Part shown: piece by piece, positions 8,833-21,423 of the stretch
Numbering within the stretch: position 1 is the first letter of the stretch
Layout: every line of letters starts with the position of its first letter
Origin: Phlyctochytrium arcticum
Taxonomy: Eukaryota > Chytridiomycota > Chytridiomycetes > Chytridiales > Chytridiaceae
Reading direction: 5' to 3'
DNA: 64,000 bases
Assembly (NCBI GenBank): GCA_025602905.1
Contig: JAHLKI010000002.1
Span: 1-64,000 of the forward strand
Position numbers and translations under genes: made by a program
Notes under the pieces: model-generated
Database searches by the model: none
Seen by the model: the letters and a program-made list of their open reading frames with translations, nothing else
What the model was told of the DNA's origin: nothing

Positions 8833-10720
8833 ATGACTCAAGTCGCGCCAATCTCATCTACGTCGATATCTAACATACCCGGCACGTCGATATCTAACAT
8901 ACCCGGCACCGAAGTCTTATCTCTCTATGGTATGTTGATGTTTGCTTTGTCCTCCCTTCGCTTGCATCCTCATATCTCTTGGCTTTAGAGCGCCTCCAGG
9001 AGAAGCATGTCATGCCCGAGGACATTAAAAAGGAGTTCGGACCCTATCTCTGGATTGAGCGGCGGTTCTGCGGTTTCGTGACCAGTAATCTGTGAGTGGT
9101 CATTCTCCCTTATTGCGTATGCGTGATTGTACTCAATGATGTTTTCAGGACCATGATGGGTATCTACATCCCTACTTATACGGGGTTCCACCTTTTAATC
9201 GGGCCCTTCTTTGGTGTCCCCGTCATCGATCAAGGTAAGAACGTAATTCATCTAAATCACCGAATTTAACTTACATCCCATGTTCGGTCGTAGGCAAGGC
9301 TCCGATCAGTCCTGATCTGCGACGCAAGGTGCTTACCGTGGCCTCCATGGTAGCCCAATGCGCCTATTGCTCAGCACACTACTGTGGCATTGGAGACGCC
9401 TTCAAGGGCAGCGTAATGTCGCGCAAGAAGCAGGTACCCCTTACCGTTCTGCCGAAGGACGTCACGGAGAACGAACGTATCTGTCTAAGGGCCGTCGTGA
9501 GCGCCGTGAAGATTCCCGCACGAGTGACACCCGAGATGCGGAAAGCAATTATTGGAGCCGTCGGAACCTCCGGGCTTGAGCTCATCGCCGGCCATCTTGG
9601 ATTCACCGGTTTCTCCAACACCAATGCCGACACCACGGGAACCGAGTTGACTCCAGAGGCTCAAGCGGTTGCCGAAAAGACGATTTCCGCCTTTGGCTGG
9701 AAGATCAACGTCCACAAGACTCTCAAGAACAGCAAGTGGGCGAACAACGCCGAAAAGTTTAAGGATGACCTTATGAAAAAGAAGGTCAAGCCACAGTTCA
9801 AAACCGGCGGTCTCCTCACCCTTATTTTGACTGTCGGGAAGGCCGGGAAAATCGCTGGCAACCTTATGGCAAACACTCCGTCCAAACCTCAGGCACTGGA
9901 TGAGTTTGTCGTGAAGCGATTCGGGTTCAAACCTCGCTACTATATATCCATGAGCCAGTTTCCATTCAAGCGAATCCTCATTTATAACATGTGGCAGTTC
10001 ATCCTGGGCCAGACTCCCAACCCCTGCCCAGTAAAACTCGGCGACATCTTTCCCAATGGGCCGACCGTGCCGTCCCTCCCCGCCGACCACTTTTACGATG
10101 AGCGATTCAATCCACACTTGACCGCGGATATCAAGATCGCTCTCGGCTACGTCTACTTTGTTTCCTGTGACAATATGTACTTGGCCGCGCACTTTGCCAA
10201 GATTGCACAACACGTTGGAATTCCTGTCGAGGTTTTAAAGCGGGCCATCGACATTGGTGCAAGCCAGGGTACAATTTCAAGGCCCAGGCCGGCAGGAGTC
10301 AATTTCATGGCTTACATGTGCGTCTACACCTTCCTCGTGGCCCGCCGTCAACGGTTCGATTTCTTCCCAATGTCCGAGAAGCTCGTTGACCTCGCTGGGG
10401 GGGATGAGATTCTCGTCATGGACTTAGTCAGCGCTCTGTGCATGTTCGCCTTCTGTCAGCGTTACACGGCAGTCTGGAACGATGATGAACTCCCTCTCGA
10501 AGCCGAAGTTCAGGCCATGGTGGACTCATCCTACGGAGAAGCCCTCGGATTGAAGGGCAAGTACCTTGGTGCCAACTCCAAAGACTTTTTCAACAACACT
10601 ATCACCAAGTTTACAAGCTCGGTCGGTACCGGTGCGGCCATGGCCGACAATGGGCAGCAATCCACATCCACGGCGGAGCAAAGCCCGGCGGACATCTGGG
10701 GCGGAAAAATCAAATACTAA
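8833..10720 (+). CDS. AhpD-like (alkylhydroperoxidase / CMD fold) protein, extended
   Basis: Four exons (8833-8929, 8989-9091, 9149-9234, 9294-10720) join in phase to 570 aa. The N-terminal third has the AhpD/carboxymuconolactone decarboxylase layout. The segment VASMVAQCAYCSAHYC (residues about 108-123) holds the paired cysteines and nearby histidine that form the redox centre in AhpD proteins. Family knowledge suggests a peroxide- or thiol-linked role. The protein is two to three times the length of a single AhpD domain, and the C-terminal 350 residues match no fold I can name; the tail is Ser/Thr/Gln-rich. The first exon holds a perfect 27-nt duplication (two TSISNIPGT copies). A tandem 56-bp repeat follows just after the stop. 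Confidence 0.7.
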
Positions 10721-10740
10721 GTTTGCTGCTCCCACCTTTT

Positions 10741-10849
10741 CCCTGCTGTCATCCCAGAAATGTCCCTCCGATGGGTTCATTAATTTGCACGATTTACCCT
10801 GCTGTCATCCCAGAAATGTCCCTCCGATGGGTTCATTAATTTGCACGAT
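10741..10849 (+). repeat. 56-bp tandem duplication after the AhpD-like gene
   Basis: The unit beginning CCCTGCTGTCATCCCAG at 10741 is repeated exactly from 10797 to about 10849, just downstream of the stop codon at 10718-10720, so probably in the 3' UTR. Confidence 0.9.
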
Positions 10850-11270
10850 TAAATCATAATCTCTTCTGTCTGCACAAACAATTAAATTTAGTTACTCGAG
10901 TAGCGATACTCGCGACGACTGATTCTGCATGAGACATGCAATTTTTTGTGGCTTCACACTTCCGGATAGATGTGTTGATTGCTCCAGGTTGACTCCCGTC
11001 CTATTGAGAGGATGACATCCCGGCGTTGGGTGACTGCCTTCCCTTGACTGGATGAGTTCCTTGCTGTGAACGAATCCCTTCCCTAGGCGCTAGGCGAAAA
11101 GCTGTCCTTATTCGTGATGAGGTAATGTCCGTACCGGGAACGACTGTCTTCCCTTGGCTCCATGCCCTCCACGCCCGTTGAGCTGATCTGGTCCATATCG
11201 TGACTGTGCACTCATGCGCCCCGACAGACCCCCGGGGCCTGGGGTGATAAAGACGCTGGTCGCTTGCTAA
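10850..11270. other. Gene-free stretch with repeated short words
   Basis: No gene is supportable. Loosely repeated CTTCCCTTG / GATGAGTTCC / GGGAACGACTG words suggest decayed repeats. Confidence 0.4.
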
Positions 11271-11381
11271 CTACACCCGTGAATAGCAATTAGTCTTGGT
11301 AAACAATTAATTCTTAATCACCAGCCAGAATTCGAGTTCAAAAATTAGTCTCACCAAGACTAATTGCTATTCACGGTGTAG
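11271..11381. repeat. Inverted repeat, about 29-bp arms with 52-nt loop
   Basis: The arms 11271-11300 and 11353-11381 are reverse complements except for one base in a C run. They contain AATAGCAATTAGTCTTGGT and its complement. The loop is AT-rich. This could be a small fold-back element. Confidence 0.9.
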
Positions 11382-12241
11382 CCACCAGCCTGGAAATTCC
11401 CACGTCCTCTGCCACGTCCTGACTCCGACTCTGCACCGCCGGCTTATGAACAAACGCCCGAACGACGAACGTTTAGTCCTGGTTTTCCGAGTTCGTCCTC
11501 TGGTGCGCAATCCCATTTCTTTTTTTCCTTGTACAGCCGAAGATTGTACAGTTTTTGACCAATAATTAGCGGTGACATGAACACTTTTTTTGATGAGAGT
11601 GCAATAATGCAATTGGAAGATCCTAAGCTAACCTACGGTAGGTTCTGCCGCCATCCTTGTAGACTTCTCAAAGCGTTCAACGCGTGCATCTCAGAGGTGG
11701 ATGCCCCCAATGCTCGTAATAGCTCTTACACGACCCTAAATATGACGATTGCAGCCGAGGCCGCTGGAACTCTCCGACTCAGTTTCGCAGCTTTGAGCTC
11801 ATGCAGTTCACTCTCTCCTTTAGGTGTCTTGGCGCGTCGTTTCCCTCTGAGAAAATTTTGCAATAATGTTTATCCTGTACTTATGGAGCTGTTGCCCCAA
11901 ACTCTAGCTATCACCTCATATAGCTGTAGAGTCTGTCTCTATTTTTTTTTGAAGTTTTGGGCCATCCAAGGGCCGTAAACCCGTCTTCACTGCAAAGGGG
12001 TCAAGGGGATCGGTGTAGCGGCCGAACTACGGACTCAAATAAAGACACTCGTCGACTGACTGTTTAGAGTATGTGTTATTCAAGAATTGATAGTATAGGT
12101 GGTTTCTATACTATGCGACCTAAGGTTCTAAACTCTCAATCTCCGACAAGCTCATAACCGATCCCGCCAAAAAACTCGCGTTGTACAACTGTACAAATCT
12201 AACTAATTGATCCCGCGCGTCTGAAGCCACGGTTCGTGCTG
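11382..12241. other. Gene-free stretch
   Basis: Only short open frames without coding character occur here, including one starting at 11577. I cannot support a gene or a recognisable element. Confidence 0.4.
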
Positions 12242-12496
12242 TCACGTCTCTACGACGCCAAGACTTTCCGTCACGTCGCCGAACAAATGGACTCGCGAAT
12301 AAACCAGTGTGAACGCAACCAAACAGGCGGCAACCATTTCAATAACGCGACATTCTGCTACATTCATCCCTCTGTGTAATCGTGGCAGCTCGTTAGGCAT
12401 TTTCTCAAAGTCGCTCCATACTGGCCCCATTGCACCAAAATCGGAAAATTGCAAATCCATAGATGTTTGGTGAAAGTGTTCAGTCCAATCGACCAT
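12242..12496 (-). CDS. Possible small single-pass membrane protein
   Basis: An 84-codon frame starts MVDWTEHFHQTSMDLQF and contains one hydrophobic stretch, MVAACLVAFTLVYSRV, after a charged N-terminal half. It lies downstream of ATG10 on the same strand. The length and single membrane segment fit many small fungal proteins, but there is no family match and it may be chance. Confidence 0.3.
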   Translation of the reverse strand: MVDWTEHFHQTSMDLQFSDFGAMGPVWSDFEKMPNELPRLHRGMNVAECRVIEMVAACLVAFTLVYSRVHLFGDVTESLGVVET

Positions 12497-12746
12497 ACAG
12501 GATGTGAACAGGTTGAAAGTTTTTTTTTTACTGACAAGATAACGACAGTCTCCAAGATCAGCGTCCTATTTGTTTATGCTGTTGTCCCCATCTTTGTCGG
12601 GACAGTATTCGCGCTGGCCAAGAAGTCTTGTTTACCAGACCGGAGGGAGATGATTCTGTGGGATTCTGTCGCCAAATGCCGACACGTCCCAAGAAATGGC
12701 AGATACGCGTGTCGAACCAAGAATGCAATCACACTCCGCTACAAAT

Positions 12747-13535
12747 TCAAAAGAACATCTCCCGCCCAATCAACCCCCACGAGCCCCACACTTCCCGATC
12801 CACACGTCCCAACCACGTCCTGAGCATCCAAAACGCTTTACCGCCTTCCACCTCCCTATCGGATTCGCCCAGAGATTGGACAACCTCGGATGTCCATGCG
12901 GCGGTTTGACATGGATGGAGGGTCCAAAACGGGATATTCAAAATTGGGTGGTCCTATCATCATTTATACATGAGGCGGGTGCTGTTCTCACGCGGTATGC
13001 GGACATACCTGGAGGGAAATACTGGGCGTACCCAACGTCTCTGCCGTAGGAGTTGGTACATTGAATAGCGGGAAACAATTTTCAATCTCTTCGAGTGTCA
13101 GGACTTGACCTGCCGCATCGTGCGCTTGAAAGAGGAGGTAGGGGCATGAATAGGTTGGAGAGTAGGCGATATGGATCGTAAGCGTGGTGGTTGATGACGG
13201 CTGGACGGGGAGTGATGCAGGGTCATCGTCTTCGTGTGGGTCGCTGGTTGGTAATGGCGCGGGGTCCAATGAGTGGTCGGAGACGGGAGAGGACGGACAG
13301 ACGATTTCTTTGGAGAGGTATCCTACCTCAGCCTTGACGCCGAGTCCAACCTTTCAACGCGCAGAATCAGACCAATTTCATCTCCAAAAGTTTGATAGTC
13401 TGAACGCACCGAAACCCATGTCCACGTTCCCCGCTCAGTCCGCCCGGATGAAGACAGACGGGTTTGTGAGCGTTGGGCGAGGATGTGACCTGCTGTTGCA
13501 AATTCCTGGCGAGAGATGCCGAATGTGTTTGTCAT
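12747..13535 (-). CDS. ATG10: Autophagy E2-like conjugating enzyme Atg10
   Basis: Atg10 is the E2-like enzyme that passes Atg12 from Atg7 to Atg5 in the cytosol during autophagosome formation. Three exons (13535-13410, 13350-13009, 12953-12747) give 224 aa in continuous phase. Diagnostic features are GYLSKEIVC in the first half, the core strand TIHIAYSPTYSCPYLLFQ, and the active-site region DHPIL...TLHPCQTAAW, in which the cysteine of HPCQT is the expected thioester residue. The length is close to that of other fungal Atg10 proteins. The second intron precedes the catalytic exon. It faces the DUF7918-like gene across 367 bp (13536-13902), where I see no further gene. Confidence 0.9.
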
Positions 13536-13902
13536 GTTTTGTAAAGACTAGAATTGAAGATCATGGCGCCCGTGTGTGCTGGCCATCCCAAATATTGCAA
13601 GAAGCATACAAATTGCTGGCGCTCAAGTGCTGTCCGGATCTTACTGAAAGCAACGGCAAAGATTGCTGAGGGACTGATCTCTCCATATCAGACCCTGTCG
13701 CGAGCTCCGACATCATATATCCTTTTTGGGCATACTGCACATTTTGAATTGAGCATGCAAGGAAAAGAAAGGATTTCCCACAAGTTTTACAAAGATCTCC
13801 CTTTTGAATAACCGCTGCACCGTACGCGAAAACATTCCACAAAGTCGACGCCAGAACTCTCCATCGATAGCATAGTTCAACTCCTGGTTCAAAGTCTTAA
13901 GA

Positions 13903-14965
13903 ATGAGGAGCAAGGATGTGGAGGTCTCAATATTGGTCAACGGGGTGCCATTGGAAGAATACAAGCCCGTACACAAGAACAACGGGAGTTTAGCTGAATG
14001 CTGGATCATTGGCGAACCGGATACCAACTACGAGGTCTCATTCTGGAATCGGAACTTCAGTTCAGAGGCTGTCGACACCTATGTTTACGTGGATGGTCGT
14101 AAAAAGGACTTGGGCGGCTTTCATTTGAAACAAAATGAGAAGGGCAACTTTATCGGGCCGCTGGTGAAGGACGGCACGGCGAGACTGCCCATGAAGTTTG
14201 GCGCTATAGTTCATTCGGCCGAGGGTGGCAGTAGTGTGCGGGACAAGGACCAAAATCTGGCGGAACTCTCATCCATTAGAGTTGTAGTGTGGCGGACAAG
14301 GAAAATTGCCGACAATTATGGCGCTCGTTTAAACTTTGTTGAGGATACCACTGTGATTAGTGAAAAGGCTGCAAAAAAATCGGGGCGGTTCTGCGACACC
14401 ATGACAAAGTATGTTGGGAGATCAAGCAGGAGCAATCTAGCCAGGCTAATAACTCTTTTATTTCAAGGTTTGGGCCATCTGTGCAAGTGGCAAGGACTCA
14501 TTCGGTCAATACTAAAAGGTTGGACGCTGTACCTTGGGTCGAGTTCAAGTTTTCATACGGGAGCCGTGGTATGTAGTTCTTTGGGGTTGGTCATTGATCA
14601 CAAAGTAACGTTTTGTTGCTCAAGGGGTTCTGGAGTCCCAAGATGTTATCCCAGTGGAATACCAACCAGAACCAGCTACTAATGACGACGAAGAGCTAGA
14701 GGTAAGTACAGTATCTTTTGCCTCTGCATCTGCGTAATCAGATCGCTCACAATTGATTGTCTTTCAGGGCCCGGAAGCCGTTCTACGAGCAGTAGAGGGT
14801 CTGAGCGCCGACAAACGGGCCAAAGTGGTTGCAGAAATGACAAGGCGATTTGGCGTAAAGAGAGAGGGCGAAGCAAGCGGCAGTGGGAGCCGGAAAGCGC
14901 CACGGTTGAATCGTCAGGGGGATGATGATGAAGAAGAATGTATAGATTTGACTGGCGACGACTAA
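13903..14965 (+). CDS. DUF7918-like fungal protein
   Basis: Four exons (13903-14408, 14468-14568, 14625-14701, 14768-14965) join in phase to 293 aa. The start MRSKDVEVSILVNGVPLEEY, the AECWIIGEPDTNYEVSF block, the WRTRKI segment, the FKFSYGSRGVLESQDVIP block and the GPEAVLRAVEGL helix match the pattern of fungal DUF7918 proteins, whose role is unknown. The C-terminus is acidic (DDDEEECIDLTGDD) after a basic stretch, which suggests a nuclear protein. The family assignment is from remembered sequence pattern and is fairly strong; function is open. Confidence 0.75.
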
Positions 14966-16327
14966 ATTGTCATTCACCTTACGCACCCACACACTTACAC
15001 ACGCACGATGTATCATATCTTTTTTAATTTTGGTAATTGACACGTTCACTTATGCTCATGAAACATGATGCACTGGCCCGGCAAGGAACATAATGGGCTA
15101 CATACAGTATCTTTCCCGGGAGTTTTCCCCAATCCTTTTGTTGAAGTGATGGCTGCTCAAAGCACGGATGAACAAAGCACGAGTCCCCACGAGTCCAAAG
15201 TTCAATCATCATTCATCCTCCTCTCATTTCTACATTGTTGAATTTGCTGGTGCGGTTCTGGAGCAGGGGGAACCCGAGCCACAGTCTGGGAGCCATTGTG
15301 TACACACTTTTCAATGCATAAAACCTTGAGCCATTTCTCTAGTGGCTTTGGCCTGCCTTGCCCTGAAGTTGCCCAGTGCTTGGCTCTTGAGACCGCGCGA
15401 AAAAGTTTGCAACGCAACTCGGTTACTCCGACAGCGCCAGGGACAGCGCTGTGATAACCTTCGAGTTCTTCTCTTTCTCTGCTTCATTCACGACTTCCGT
15501 CTTTTGCGAGGCTACATATATATACTCCCGAGGTCCTTTGTCCAGGGATCATAGTCCCCATCGCCTCCAATCCAGCATCAACGTAGATCTACCTCACCCC
15601 TATAGACCGAGCGAGACGGTGAGACCCACCCGCCGTAGATACTCCATCAACGACATACATACCCCGTCGCTGGAGCCCGGTACTAGCCCCGCACTCCATT
15701 CAATACCGCACTGAGACACCTCCCATTTTCTCCCGTGCGAGCCGGGCTAAGGCCCAAGGTGCTGCCAACGTAGCGCCACGCCTTTTCGCTTTCCGTTTTT
15801 TTCTCCATTTCTGTTCCTTGAGGACCCGGTCCTAGTGTCTAATACTCTTACTGCTTCCCATCTACACAGTCCTCCTACTTTCCCATTTCGAAGATTCCCC
15901 AGAAAGATTTCCCACTGGTGCTAGAGATCAGCGACGTTTGTTTGTACCTGGCGCGATTCCAATCAACGGCTCAGAGGAGCGTGTTTCGGCTTGCTGCTGC
16001 CAAAAATTCCGCAGAGTGACGTGCAGACGTGGAAATTGTGGGAGGACTTTTTCCCCAAGGACTCAAAGGCTTCCTGGAGATAAAAGATTTGACGGGACTC
16101 CCAAGGTATGCGTAAAGATCCAGGCGAAAAGAAAGGAGGATTAGGACTTATCCAAGTTACAGCGCATTCCCACTATAAGTTTTTTGTATCGCATTCCCAT
16201 TGAAACAACGACGACGACGACGACAAGGGGACAGAGAGTTATTGTCGTCGGACGAGAGACTAGGGGGACGGGGACGAGTCGATAGTACTGCCGGGATCTG
16301 TCGTCTTTTGTCCGTACCGGCACCGCA
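14966..16327. promoter_or_regulatory. Long intergenic region before the RhoGEF
   Basis: No gene is supportable in this 1.36-kb stretch. The last 700 bp are pyrimidine-rich (CTCC/TTCC words), common in fungal promoters and leaders, followed by a (GAC)n-like run near 16205-16225. It most likely holds the RhoGEF promoter and 5' leader. Confidence 0.45.
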
Positions 16328-19300
16328 ATGGGCCGTGAAGTGCGGCAGCAGCACCAGGGTGTACCCCCCTTGTCTATATCACCATCGGCCACAAGCAAAG
16401 ACTTTGAAAACCTGATCCGCATCTACGCTCTCGTCGCCCATCGTACCCGCCGTCTGGCCATCCTCCATCGCCATCAAGACAGCAAAGCCCTCGTCACATC
16501 ATACCAGGAACTAGTCATTGACTGCCACTCCCTCCTTGCCATTATCGAAGAACAATACCTGGCCGCCGATCCGTCTACCTTTCCTACCGCTAAACGCTTG
16601 CAGCACCATCAACAGGGCTATGCAACTTGGTCTGGTGGCTCCTCGGCTGCGCGAGGTGGCCAAGTATACGGTGTGAAATCTGCTCCTGCCTCAACCCAAG
16701 ATGGTCCAGGCGCAAAGCAGCTGGCTCTTCTGCACGCTTTCGGATCTTTAAAAGAGTCTTTGAATGCTCTATCACGCACGGTGCGCAAGATCTCGACCCC
16801 TGCATTCACCAATAATACCTCTCCAACAACCCATACCCCTACTGACGGTCTGCTTCCTCCCACACTCTCAACCTCGGCCCGAGCTCCTTCGCGCGAATCC
16901 ACCTCCTCTACCTCTTCCTCCCTAACTTCCACATCTTCATCCTCTCCCATTGAATACGCCGCTCCTGCTGCTGAACAACCTTCCCCTTCATCTTCGAAAA
17001 CAGCGAAGGATGGCAACCCTCAAGAACCATCAGCAAGGGAGCTACCCGACACACTGGAGCGAGATCTAGCCGCTGTCCTCAATTCTGCCCGTGCGGTCGT
17101 GACTGTCGCTCGCAAATTTGAGCCGCGATATGGGGACACCCACAAAAGTCAGACAGACATTCGGTCGGAAACCGTGCAAAAGAACCCGTCTTCCCAAAGA
17201 ATGATGACGACAACCCCCACAGTAGCGTCTCGTGTGGTCAACAAGCGTGCATCACTTGGCTCGTTATTCTCACGGTTTACGGGTGGAGCATCAGCCGGCG
17301 GGGGACAGACTCTTCTTAAGGGCAGCGCCACAGTAGGAAGAAAGTCCAAGTCTAAACGCTCGCTCACTCAAAGTGGTCCTTCCTTTGATGACTCGAATTA
17401 CGAAGGTGCATCCCGATCGCAACACATTCTCCATCACTATCCAAGCGCGCCCCAGCTCAATGTTCAATATGAGAAGCAAGAACATCAAACATATCACCAA
17501 CCACCAGATGTCCCACCAAAGAGCCCCCCGCACAGTGACAAGACCCAAGCACTCTCCAAGAATTTCCGCCGGGTGGTGGACGTCCTAACCCAGCTTTCTA
17601 CGGTGGTCGGTAGCAACTTGCAAGAATTCAGGCTCCTCCACAAATCACTCATGGCTAATCCCAAACTCGACAACAAGCTCCTGCTTGATATGGAGATATT
17701 AGGTCGCTGTTACGAGGAGTCGTTGGATCAGCTCGTGCCGCTGGGGGATTCGCTGGCTGTACAATGGGACGAGGTCGTCGGCGGTAACTTGGAGGAAATC
17801 CAGCAGCTGCGGCACGCCTTGGATTCCCAGGAACGACGTGCGCAGCACATGACGCGTCAATGTGGAGAGCTGCAGATGCTCAACACCACTTTACTGGAGG
17901 AGAACACCATGCTGCGAAAAGAGGTTGAAATCATGCGCAAGTTTGGCGCGGAGCCTTGTGCAACCCCCATGTCCGAAGATGTGCGTAGTGTCGCCTCGAT
18001 CCCGCTTGCCCTGCCCAGTCCAGCTGCCATGGATTTTGATTTGACGGATCAAGACTTGTTGGCGATGCCTAGCGCTCTGGTCTCGGCCCCGGCTTCACCC
18101 CCTGATTTGGACTATGGAGAGATTATCGATGAGCAGGCGGAAGATACGGCTGGACTTAACCGTCTATACAGTGACGTCCACAAGACTGAAGCTTTGTTGG
18201 TGGATGTGGAGAAGCGACGGCGACCAAGTGTGAGATTGAGTACATTGGATCGCGTTCCTCCTCCGACGTCTGCCAATAGGCACTCACCGCGCATGGGTCA
18301 GCACGAGCCAAACTCAAGTCGAGCCCCACCTTCCCTCCATATTGATACCAACAAGAGCTACGGAGGAGGCGGCGGCAACAGGAGCCCAAATGTCAAATCC
18401 CGCAAGTCAATGTCTTCATTCCACCACCACCGTCACTCGCGCGATTTGAGCGATAACCGCAAATCTTACGCTTCATCATCCGGATCAACCTCCAGCAGCG
18501 ACCTAACTCGCCACCTCCATGTCGCCAACACCAATTATACATCATCTCCCACGAGCAAATCCCCCCTTCTCCTGCCCTTTATTCTCCCCAGCTCTGGTTC
18601 ACTCTGGAAGGAACTACTTCCCAAAAACCCAAAAACGGACGCCGCCATCGTGATCCAAACCCATTTTCGAGGGTACCGCGCCCGCAAAATGTTTAAAAAC
18701 GTCAAACTTCGGCTCATGATTGTGAACGAAATGCTGGATACAGAGGCATCCTACGTAAAGGGACTACTCACCATTCACAAGGAGTTCATGATCCCGCTCA
18801 AAGAAGAAATGTACCATTCATCATCCGTCATTTCTCGCCGCGATTACGACACCATTTTCCGGTACATCGACGAGATTATGGCGTTTAATCAGTTACTTTT
18901 GGACGATTTAGTCGAGCGGATCGCGTTTTGGCATTTTGAGCAGGTCCTCGGTGACATTTTTGTCCGGGCCGCTGATTCCATGAAGATTTACGCCCATTTT
19001 GTCAACAACTACGATGAAGCCGTTGAAACGCTCAGCCGAGTTTCAGACAATCCCCAATTTGACAAAAAACTCGCCGAGATTGCCAAAGTTATGGGTCATC
19101 GGGCTCCCGCATTGACGGATCTGCTTATTACACCGGTTCAGCGGCCACCGCGGTACTTGCTCATGCTCAAAGAGTTGTTGAAGCGGACTGATGCGCGCCA
19201 TCCGGATTTTGAGTGTTTGGCGCTGGCGGTTGGCCGGATGGAACGGACCAATCAGATTATTAATGATCGGAAGAAACGGTTTGAGATGATGAAGCAGATG

Positions 19301-20357
19301 CAGGCTTCGTTTGTGGGTAGTCCCATTGTAAGTAGTTTGGTCAATTCCGTCGTCGTGCCAGCTTTATACTGAACTTGTATCCCAGGACTTTGTGGCATCG
19401 GGACGCTACTTGACCCATTCGGGAACACTGGTTGAACTATCCGACTCGGCATCATCCACCGCCGCCGATCCCCGCAGTATCCGGGCCGTCTTTCTCTTTA
19501 CCGACGTAGTCCTCTGCGCTGAACAAATCGGTTCCGCATCCTCTTCCCCCACCAGACAACACTTTACCGACCCTACCACCACGAACCCCAAATTTGCGTT
19601 TCGCTGGGCCCTTCCCATTGGCGATATAGTCGCCATCCACCACCCTCCCGACGACCCCCTCTCCATTCGGTTATCCTGGAAATCTGCATCTGCGTCCCAC
19701 TTGGGCGTCAAAACCCTGTACGCTCTGACAAAAGACGAACACAAGAAATGGTCGGGAATGTTTGGTTATGCACTTAAATCGTGGCCCAAAGTTGTGCGTC
19801 AGAGCGCCATGAGTGGAACGGGGTTGATTGTTGCCCCTGGAGATGGATTGCATCATGTAAGTTTTCCCTCTTTCCCATCCACACTATTTCGAGCAAAAGC
19901 CTAACCCCGATATATTTAGTCGACATCCTCACCCCAATCCCAGATCCGAACGCTGACCCAATCCCTCCAAACCATCGAAGACGAAATCCAACACGAAACA
20001 CAGATCAATACGGGATACAAGCTTTTGGAAGGGTTGCATTCTCGTACATCGACTCTTTTACCCACCAATCCCTCCGATCACGTATCCCATTCATTTTCTG
20101 TCAACCCATCGTCTACCCATCATCCCCACCCATCGAAATCATCAGGCAAGAGATGGTCAGCCAACATGTTGTATCAACCCTCGGGATTCAACACATCACC
20201 TATTCAATCCCACGCCACTCATAGCCCGCTCCTTAATTCCTCCCAACAACCATCCCACCACCACCACCAAGAATCCAATCGCCGACTGGGTGTTCTCCGT
20301 AGTCAAGCTCTGAAACAACAAGTTTTGCGCCGTGAATTGGAGAGCGTCGTTAGTTAG
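16328..20357 (+). CDS. Rho guanine nucleotide exchange factor (IQ-DH-PH)
   Basis: Three exons (16328-19327, 19386-19856, 19920-20357) give 1302 aa in phase 0 throughout. The DH domain (about residues 795-988) starts LRLMIVNEMLDTEASYVKGL and contains the conserved ITPVQRPPRYLLMLKELLK helix, which catalyses GDP release from Rho-family GTPases. A PH domain follows at about 1003-1145 (VFLFTDVVLCAEQI...LYALTKDEHKKW). An IQ motif (IQTHFRGYRARKMF, about 776-789) lies just before DH, suggesting calmodulin or myosin light-chain binding. A short coiled coil lies near 499-540, and the long N-terminal half is Ser-rich. It probably acts at the cortex on actin or polarity. The substrate GTPase cannot be told from sequence. 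Confidence 0.9.
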
Positions 20358-21423
20358 TTCCAAGCATGATTTAGTTTTAAACTTTTTTTTTCCCCTTTAC
20401 ATATACATTCCATTTTTTTTTTCTTCTTTACATACATATCTCAATAATAATCAGTACATATACCAGCGTTTTTTTGGGCGATGCATGGTCTTTACATTTG
20501 CAAGTTTTGGTCGTGAGGAAATTGTTCGCATTGATGAGATTGAAACGGGCCCATTCGCTACTACTCAATCAGTTACTCAAGAGTCAAATACCGATATCAA
20601 TCATATCATGCCAGGATAATACCGTAGTGTAATTCTCAGAATGTACAGGCATTTATTTGATAGTCCCCCTAATAGAAATGTTTGGGCAGGCCAATGCCCG
20701 TCAAACCGTGTAAAACCAGGAATTGACATTTCTGATGTGATGAGCCCGGGCGCAAAACTAAATTCCGGGCTGATTATCATCCACGGACCACAGCAGCAGC
20801 AGCAGCACGAGCAAATGATGTAAAAGATGGGTTCTTTTTTATCGCTGATTGTGTGCACTGTGCAGTGGGCCCAACGTCATCTTACCAGTCTCACCAAGAA
20901 AAAAAAAGCAGCTGGGAACGTGGCTGCGAAACAACGGACATAAAATTTCGAACATGCCGCGGATTTACTATTTACTCATTGCCAGTTACCGCCAACTCCA
21001 AATATATTTGGGACAGCTTCGTCGTTATACTACGAGTTAACGGCACCCGATATGTTTGTTACGGGTACGGCAGTTCATATCAAAAAAATGGGAATTCCCG
21101 AAGAAAGGCCCCCAACCAAAAAACTCCCAAAAAAAAATAGTTGTATCCGCCGCTGACGGTCGTTTGGGTACTGCGCCGATTGGATTCAGCTTTTATTATA
21201 AAAGTTCAGAAACACCGCCGGGATGGGTTTCGGGAAAATATGGTTTTGGGTGAAAGAAGGAACAAAGCTTGGGCGCAGATGGAAAAACATATGGAAGGCC
21301 ATCGGTATAAATGCAAAAGAGCCATGGTCGTTTCCCTTGTGGTCTTTTCCAAAAGTCATTTCATCAAATAACCACACACATACAAGTTCTTGTCGAAAAC
21401 TTCCCAGATTGAATCACGAAAAG
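20358..21423. other. Intergenic region, RhoGEF 3' end to P5CR
   Basis: A T-rich stretch just after the RhoGEF stop fits a 3' UTR. A (CAG)n run lies near 20795. No gene is supportable. The last few hundred bases should carry the P5CR promoter. Confidence 0.45.

Noticed and set aside
9485..10213. A 242-codon minus-strand frame opposite the AhpD-like gene
   Set aside because: It is antisense to a well-supported exon, with no motif and no splice support.
11367..11978. Short frames on both strands (81 and 133 codons)
   Set aside because: Composition is not coding-like, no domain is visible and one overlaps the inverted repeat.
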